A stretch of DNA of 64,000 nucleotides from CAZVYJ01 sp964631565. Its GTDB lineage: Bacteria > Planctomycetota > Phycisphaerae > SM23-33. Of this stretch, positions 59,801-64,000 are shown in pieces. Each line of letters opens with the position of its first letter. The stretch's first letter is position 1. The notes below the pieces were generated by a model. That model ran no database searches. It had not been told where the DNA came from and was given only the letters and a program-made list of their open reading frames with translations. The position numbers and the translations under genes were made by a program. The stretch is from the NCBI GenBank assembly GCA_964631565.1, contig CAZVYJ010000001.1, positions 55,471 to 119,470 on the forward strand, given 5' to 3'.

Positions 59801-60977
59801 CATGGGCGTAAAAATCAAGGGCCCGTCGCTGGAGGCCATCGAGAAAACGGGCCTGCAGATAGAACGGTTCCTGAAGGAAGTTCCAGGCGTTGAGGCATCG
59901 ACAGTAATTGCCGACCGTATAGTGGGCAAACCCTACCTTGAGATCGTGCCTAACAGAATCGCTCTTTCGCGATACGGTGTGCATATGCGGGCATTTCAGG
60001 ATGTGGTTGAAATCGCCATAGGCGGCCGGAAAATCACTTCGACAGTCGAAGGCCGCGAGCGATTCCCCGTCCGCGTCCGCTATCAGCGGGAACTGAGAAA
60101 CGATGTTGAAAAACTGGGCAAAATTCTTGTTCCTGCAAGCGATGGAACACAGATTCCGCTCTCGCAGCTTGCCGAGATTCGCTATGTGCGTGGCCCGCAG
60201 GTCATCAAAAGCGAAGATACCTTTAAAATCGGTTACGTCGTATTCGATAAAAAGCCTGACTACGCGGAAGTCGATGTCGTCGAGCAGTGCCAGGCCTACC
60301 TGCAGTCGAAGATAGACAGTGGTGAATTAACGATGCCGGCGGGAGTCAGCTACAAGTTCGCAGGCAGTTATGAAAACCAGCTTGAGTCCAAGAAAAAATT
60401 GTATGTAGTTCTGCCACTTGCCCTGTTTATCATCTTCATGCTCATTTACTTCCAGTTCAAGTCCGTCCCGACTACGATTCTGGTGTTTTCGGGAATTTTT
60501 GTGGCCTGGGCCGGCGGGTTCCTGCTTATCTGGCTTTACGACCAGTCGTGGTTTCTGAACTTTTCCGTCTTTGGAGTTGAAATGCGGGAACTGTTCCAGG
60601 TTCATACGATTAATCTTTCCGTAGCCGTCTGGGTCGGATTCCTGGCGCTGTTCGGAATTGCATCGGATGACGGCGTAATTCAGTCGACGTATCTAGACCA
60701 GGTGTTCAGAGACCGCAAGCCGGATTCCATCGAAGCGATCCGCGAAGCCACGATTGCCGCCGCCCGGCGAAGAGTACGCCCGTGCCTGATGACTACCGCG
60801 ACGACGATCCTGGCCCTGATTCCGGTTCTTACGTCCATTGGCCGGGGAAGCGATGTAATGGTGCCGATGGCCATCCCCAGCTTTGGCGGCATGATAATCG
60901 AGATACTGACTATGCTTATCGTGCCGGTGCTCTACTGCGCGGTCAAGGAAATCAAGCTGAAGACTGGAAAAGCATAA
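56892..60977 (+). CDS. cusA: CusA/CzcA-type heavy-metal efflux RND permease with extra membrane helices
   Basis: The ATG at 56892 (GGGAG upstream; overlaps cusB) gives 1361 residues, against about 1040 in CusA. Hallmarks are DAIPDIGENQQIVFTEWPGRSPQDVEDQITYPL (quoted as EWPGRSPQDVEDQITYPL), ALSGIAIAIGTIVDMGIVVCEN with the proton-relay Asp in TM4, LDEGSYLFMPTT and MRAPMGVKIKGP. Extra length lies mainly in three places: an insertion of four hydrophobic segments between helix 6 and helix 7 (about residues 598-700), a periplasmic insertion around 850-950 (QPVLAPDGKPYYVRGHFIR to GREAWAGIKTPDD) and one near 360-410. It exports Cu+ or Ag+ (perhaps other metals) driven by protons. The specificity is inferred from its partners. 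Confidence 0.92.
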   Translation: MNNESPFEQTPEQRSIIGRLIGFCINNKLVVALFVLAAVAVGIYFAPFDWDTGDIERNPVATDAIPDIGENQQIVFTEWPGRSPQDVEDQITYPLTVSLLGIDGVKTIRSYSFFGFSTIYIIFEEGRDFGWARTEVSQKLQSIPADQLPEGVQPLQGPEATALGQIYWYTLEGRDPAGNPIGGWDLEELRTIQDWYVKYWLLSASGVAEVASVGGYVREYQVDVDPDAMRAYGVTLTDVFNAVKASNIDVGAKTLELNRVEYFIRGIGFIKNTSDIENSVITVHDNVPVLIKNVAAVTLGPAMRRGALDKGGAQAVGGVVIAQYGDNPLRVIKNVKEKIKETADSLPSKAVIDFSMVTRSEADEFAKSHNFKGFNEAEINQEGWLAYLRSTPHDQWPEWVNLSKVTVIPFYDRTGLIYETLGTLNDAIAQEIIITIIVIIVMVMHLRSSIVISFTLPLTVLMCFIGMKLFHVDANIVALSGIAIAIGTIVDMGIVVCENTLRHLEQAPPDEPRAAVVHRAASEVGGAVLTAVMTTIVGFLPVFAMTGASGKLFKPLAYTKTFALVASIILALTCVPPAAYMLFCGKISGRILRKVLFTIVGILGLALVIYGLVRLSFLITASGFAILLFAAHGMFKDRVPPQLERLGPWIANSIVVLLVGVLLTKYWEPLGPQRGLFRNLIFVGVLIGALLGFFHLFRKFYSPILSWCLEHKLLFLSLPLLIIVFGATAWLGFDKVFAFVPRAGQAVDIDPGVTRSTAFWVWASEKFPGCGEEFMPPLDEGSYLFMPTTMVHASIGESLDIISKQDMAFQAIPEIDSVVGKLGRAETSLDPAPISMIETVVNYNPEYIADKDGRRVNFRYSSEGISLFCDEHGQPVLAPDGKPYYVRGHFIRDEEGRLIPDSSGQPFRLWRPPLDPAINKGREAWAGIKTPDDIWNEIVAAGKIPGTTSAPKLQPIAARIVMLQSGMRAPMGVKIKGPSLEAIEKTGLQIERFLKEVPGVEASTVIADRIVGKPYLEIVPNRIALSRYGVHMRAFQDVVEIAIGGRKITSTVEGRERFPVRVRYQRELRNDVEKLGKILVPASDGTQIPLSQLAEIRYVRGPQVIKSEDTFKIGYVVFDKKPDYAEVDVVEQCQAYLQSKIDSGELTMPAGVSYKFAGSYENQLESKKKLYVVLPLALFIIFMLIYFQFKSVPTTILVFSGIFVAWAGGFLLIWLYDQSWFLNFSVFGVEMRELFQVHTINLSVAVWVGFLALFGIASDDGVIQSTYLDQVFRDRKPDSIEAIREATIAAARRRVRPCLMTTATTILALIPVLTSIGRGSDVMVPMAIPSFGGMIIEILTMLIVPVLYCAVKEIKLKTGKA

Positions 60978-61910
60978 AAAAGGAAGGATCTTGCTCTGCA
61001 GAAAAGCTCCATATATTGCATAGCAGGACCATGATATTGTGAACCAGGGCGAGCATCATCATTTCTCTGCACTGCGCCCAGTAGCTTCGGCTTCGCAGGG
61101 CGGAGCCGAGATTCCGCTTGATCATGCTGAACACCGTCTCCGCATGCCATCGCTGGCCATATCTTGTTTTGTCGAAGCTCGCAGTCATCAGCCGTCGATA
61201 ATGTCCGGTCGGCGGCCGCGCACTCGGCCGGCCGTGCTTCGTCGGGATAATCGTCTTGATGCCGCACGTCTCGCGAACGAATACATGGTTTGCCTCGGAG
61301 TCGTAGCCGCTGTCGGCCGGCACGTAACGAGCGGACTTCGGCAACAGGCCTATCTTGGGGCCGAAGCTGACATGCTCGGACGTGCTGGCGGTGTCGGCAG
61401 AAGCCGGCAAGGGAAGCACCGTGCCTTTGCCGGCCGGAACGACAACCTCGTAGCTGTAACCCTGCACCACCCAGCCATGATGCTTGCTGAACCCCCAGGT
61501 GCTGTCGCGATCCACGCCGCGAAGTCCCCTGGGAATCCGATTCGCCTTGCGATCTTTGGTGTGCCATTGTGACCCATGAGCTTTGATGAGGCTCTTGTCC
61601 ACGGCGACCGATCGCGAGGCATCCACGCCTTCGGCCAAGGCTTTGCGTCCCTGCAACTCCACGGCGATCCGAAAGAATCGATACGCAGATCGATATCGGC
61701 TGAAATAGGTGCCGCGCGAAGGAAATCGTTTGAGTCCCAGCCATCGTTGCAGATCGCGACCATAATAAAAATCGCCATTATCCAGTCGTCAAAGTCAGGC
61801 GGCCGGCCTGGGGCCGTCCTTGGGCACTGGACTTGTGCGGCACGACACAACGGAATCGCCATACGCACCAGTTTTGCCAGGCGCGTGCGGTCCGTGGTAC
61901 GAGCGGGCAT
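60952..61910 (-). pseudogene. Broken IS4/IS5-type DDE transposase
   Basis: The start MPARTTDRTRLAKLVRM (61910) runs to FDDWIMAIFIMVAI near 61757, after which the homologous continuation RDLQRWLGLKRFPSRGTYFSRYR appears in another frame; a stretch of some 20-30 codons is missing there. From there to the stop at 60952 the chain carries AVDKSLIKAHG (first Asp), PADSGYDSEANHVF (second Asp) and RYGQRWHAETVFSMIKRNLG (Glu, with the R-x-x-x-E pattern) of the DDE_Tnp_1 family. The last residues read antisense through the end of cusA, so the IS has lost its left end. No terminal inverted repeats were recognised. It marks an insertion immediately after the metal-efflux operon. Confidence 0.8.
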
Positions 61911-62113
61911 TGTTTGGACCTCTCATGGTTAGGTTCTACTACCCTTAACCTTCGGAGGTCTTTGTATTTATAGATTAGGAATTACTGGACGGCTTCGGTT
62001 ATATGCGAAAAATTATGCAATTATTGCGACAAATTCCTCAGATGAGAAAAATAAAGAACTCCCCGTCGTCCCGAATGCCTTAACTAAAAAACAGCAGCCG
62101 CAGGAAAACGCCG

Positions 62114-62311
62114 TCACCAGTTGTCGTGCGGGCGGTCGCAGTTTTCGGCGGCGGTATCGTCGTCTTCGGTGACGCTGGCGGCCGTGGGCGCTTTACCCGG
62201 CCTGCGAGTGTGACGGAACTTCACAAGAGCCTCCGTCGGGCTGTTCGCCTCCACCATAACGGTCAATTCGCCGCTTTCTTCCGATTCGCGATAGCGTATA
62301 TGGTACTCCAT
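62114..62311 (-). CDS. Small hypothetical protein (65 aa)
   Basis: The ATG at 62311 has GGAG close upstream and starts MEYHIRYRESEESGELTVMVEA, a compact beta-alpha-beta beginning, while the frame before it (to 62422) has no such signal. ANSPTEALVKFRHTRR suggests a second helix. The C-terminal 30 residues are acidic and unstructured. No family is recognised. It sits between an IS remnant and an amidase remnant. Confidence 0.55.
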   Translation of the reverse strand: MEYHIRYRESEESGELTVMVEANSPTEALVKFRHTRRPGKAPTAASVTEDDDTAAENCDRPHDNW

Positions 62312-62497
62312 AACTCCAATACCTCCACCGACAGGCAAGGTAGGATTCATTCGGCCATGGTGGCAAATCGGGCAAGCTGTATCGGCTGGGAGACTTTTCG
62401 CGAACGGCGGGGAATTATGCAATAACCGTTTTCCGTAAAAGCGGTTAGCGGAACAGTGCAGAACAGTGGGAAACAGTGCAAAAAAAATACGAAAAAG

Positions 62498-62614
62498 CTA
62501 CTTCTGCCGCAGATATGACACGATTCCGTCGGCGATAGCCCTCGCCATGCGCCTCTGGAACTGCGGATCGGCCAGCATGCGGGCCTCCGTGGGATTCAGA
62601 AAAACAGCCCGTCC
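62498..62614 (-). pseudogene. Remnant of N-acetylmuramoyl-L-alanine amidase C-terminus
   Basis: Minus-strand codons ending in TAG at 62498-62500 read GRAVFLNPTEARMLADPQF, then QRRMARAIADGIVSYLRQK. This is the tail of Amidase_3 enzymes (usual form: xVGFLSNPTEARLLADPAYQxRxAxAIAxGI). The rest of the enzyme is absent upstream; the preceding frame is stopped at about 62697 and has no start. So it is a 3' fragment. Confidence 0.6.
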
Positions 62615-62694
62615 TTTTAGCTTACAGCCCCCACCTTTAAGCTCATTTATCCACCGGCCTTGGATGTAATTAATGGTTTTCGCTTATGTTTTTG

Positions 62695-63738
62695 CTATTT
62701 GCGTTTGCGTTTTATGATCAGCAAACCACCAAAGGCCAGCAGCGATATTGTTGCTGGTTCGGGAACAGGTGATGTAACGAAGTAACAGGTGGTCAAAACA
62801 TTATTGTTATACAATTGTCCAACACCGACGATCTGTCCGGAATCGTTGATATCATTAGCCGAAGTCAGTCGAACCCATTGATTGCCATTGACTGCTATAC
62901 TTTTCAAATTGTACATCGTACCATCGGTATACAGAAATACGTCACTGTCAAGATTCAGAGTTGAACTTGTCCCAACGATCTGGCCCAGATTGTTGACGGC
63001 GCCCGCACTGCTTCCGACATGCCCAGGCAGGCTGCCAAGGTTTTTTATTCCGTTTTGTTGGTTCCATGAAAAGGCAACGTACTGGCCCGATACATCAGAA
63101 CGACCTACCACCAAACCATCGTTATTGATATCCTCCGCAATCGTGCTTCCTCCACGGAGACTCGGCAAATAAGTAACCGATCCATCCTGGTAGAGGAAAG
63201 CACGCCAGTTTGAACTGCTTGGCGTACTTGTATAACCGACTATCTGTCCGCTGTCGTTCATTCCGTTAGCGGCACACGGGGAGCCAACGACATCGTGAAG
63301 ATAAGTTAAACTGCTCCCATCGTAAAAGAACGAATCCTGGCTGCTATAGGTATATCCAGCGACATCGCCTTGAGAATTTATGGCAGTAGGAAACAACCTG
63401 TAACCAAGGTCTACTTCGGAGCCATTGGTCCAAATCGCCCCATGGGTACCGCTGGTAGTGCCGGTAACCTGTCCCGAATTATTGATGTCGCTGGGATGGG
63501 TGACCGATCCAGTAAAGGTCATTGTTCCGGCGCTGTATATGAAGCCAACCACACTTCCGTCAGAGTTTTTTTGTCGGCCGGCTACCTGGCCTGAGTTGTT
63601 GATTGCATCCAAGGTTATCTCTATACCGTTACCTGTCGGCTGGATTATTGAAATTTCATATTGTGGAGGGTTGCTCATCGCCAACTGAGGCAGATTCAAG
63701 ATGGCCAAAGCTCCTATGAAAAAACAAACATTCTTCAT
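62695..63738 (-). CDS. HAF-repeat PEP-CTERM surface protein
   Basis: A 347-residue protein with a signal peptide (MKNVCFFIGALAILNLPQLAMS) and about seven copies of a repeat whose core is INNSGQVAG (AINNSGQVAGRQK, DINNSGQVTGTT, AINSQGDVAGYT, GMNDSGQIVGYT, DINNDGLVVGRS, AVNNLGQIVGTS and DINDSGQIVGVG). These are HAF-type extracellular repeats, likely beta-propeller blades. The C-terminus VPEPATISLLAFGGLLIIKRKRK is a PEP-CTERM signal. It is exported, then processed by an exosortase elsewhere in the genome, and held at the cell surface. AAGGAG lies before the ATG, and the promoter and structured leader are described separately. Confidence 0.9.
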   Translation of the reverse strand: MKNVCFFIGALAILNLPQLAMSNPPQYEISIIQPTGNGIEITLDAINNSGQVAGRQKNSDGSVVGFIYSAGTMTFTGSVTHPSDINNSGQVTGTTSGTHGAIWTNGSEVDLGYRLFPTAINSQGDVAGYTYSSQDSFFYDGSSLTYLHDVVGSPCAANGMNDSGQIVGYTSTPSSSNWRAFLYQDGSVTYLPSLRGGSTIAEDINNDGLVVGRSDVSGQYVAFSWNQQNGIKNLGSLPGHVGSSAGAVNNLGQIVGTSSTLNLDSDVFLYTDGTMYNLKSIAVNGNQWVRLTSANDINDSGQIVGVGQLYNNNVLTTCYFVTSPVPEPATISLLAFGGLLIIKRKRK

Positions 63739-63752
63739 GGCGCACTCCTTAC

Positions 63753-63906
63753 CCTATATAGGCGATAAATTTCCAGACGCATACACACGGTCAATTCATC
63801 TGGGGTTCAGGGTAAGTGTGGGTGAGCTGTTGCCACCCTTTCCCTCTCAATAGAACCCGCCGGCTCAGGCGGGATTAATCCTCTCCGCGGCTTCCCCAAG
63901 CGGAGG
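63753..63906 (-). promoter_or_regulatory. Highly structured leader of the HAF/PEP-CTERM gene
   Basis: The stretch between the promoter and the ATG (about 175 bases) folds into at least five hairpins: CTCCGC/GCGGAG (about 63883-63905), CCCGCC-GGCTCA-GGCGGG (63856-63873), GGGTGAGC-TGTT-GCCACCC (63820-63838), CCAGACG/CATCTGG (63773-63803) and CCTATATAGG (63753-63762), the last one close to the Shine-Dalgarno. It does not match the c-di-GMP, cobalamin or SAM aptamers I know by eye. A riboswitch or RNA thermometer is possible but unproved. Confidence 0.5.
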
Positions 63907-63919
63907 TCGAAGCAAATTT

Positions 63920-63947
63920 ATGTTACCTTGAATATAGAATTTGTCAA
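63920..63947 (-). promoter_or_regulatory. Promoter of HAF/PEP-CTERM gene
   Basis: Minus strand: TTGACA (63942-63947), 16 bases, TAACAT (63920-63925). The -35 is perfect. Transcription would start near 63913. Confidence 0.65.
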
Positions 63948-64000
63948 GAACCTATCCCAAAAACTTGATTTTATACTGGCGCATTCATAACCGATGTGTA

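Noticed and set aside
63739..63913. c-di-GMP (GEMM) or cobalamin riboswitch in the HAF gene leader
   Set aside because: The conserved cores (CGCA-AGGGCAAACC; GCCACTG box) were not found by eye; left as an unknown structured leader.
1..64000. CRISPR array
   Set aside because: No series of equal repeats with equal spacers was seen; the tandem tracts are short and degenerate.

Overview
The window looks like chromosomal DNA of a planctomycete, most probably of the class Phycisphaerae. This rests on two exported proteins with a C-terminal PEP-CTERM signal (Pro-Glu-Pro, hydrophobic helix, Arg/Lys tail), a chlamydia/planctomycete-style V-type ATPase operon that carries a DUF2764 gene, HEAT- and TPR-rich envelope proteins, a HAF-repeat protein and moderately high GC with few operons. 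The assignment is inference; no rRNA is present.

Layout. 1-5.6 kb: the end of a GH127-type arabinofuranosidase, ApgM phosphoglycerate mutase, a GT-C-like membrane protein with TPRs, and tRNA-Glu. 5.9-12.3 kb: a four-gene cluster (capsule-type glycosyltransferase, methyltransferase, B12-type radical SAM enzyme, and an iron-sulfur/FrhB protein fused to a polysaccharide pyruvyl transferase), probably for a modified surface glycan. 12.4-15.7 kb: tRNA-Lys and the rpsB-tsf-pyrH-frr operon with a promoter and a structured leader. 16-18.5 kb: a receiver-like protein and groES-groEL. 18.9-31.4 kb: single genes of metabolism and envelope (a PEP-CTERM protein, YjbQ, ribokinase, GNAT, PurM, HEAT lipoprotein, ROK kinase, TrpE, VanZ, ParA). 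A 24-residue lysine-rich peptide gene with a perfect Shine-Dalgarno lies at 31.6 kb. 33.5-41.4 kb: V-type ATPase operon E-DUF2764-A-B-D-I-K, interrupted between B and D by a small four-helix-bundle gene bounded by inverted AT-rich repeats. 41.6-49.9 kb: PIN-TRAM protein and an AddAB-type helicase-nuclease. 50.1-52.8 kb: a kinase-like multi-spanning membrane protein. 53-61 kb: a CusC/CusB/CusA-type heavy-metal efflux operon with a broken IS at its end. 62-64 kb: gene debris and a HAF-repeat PEP-CTERM protein behind a highly folded leader.

The best candidates for something new are the repeat-bounded four-helix-bundle element inside the ATPase operon, the structured leader of the HAF/PEP-CTERM gene, the kinase-like membrane protein, the FrhB-pyruvyl transferase fusion and the tiny lysine-rich peptide. 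None of these was tested by a search; coordinates and motifs were read by eye.
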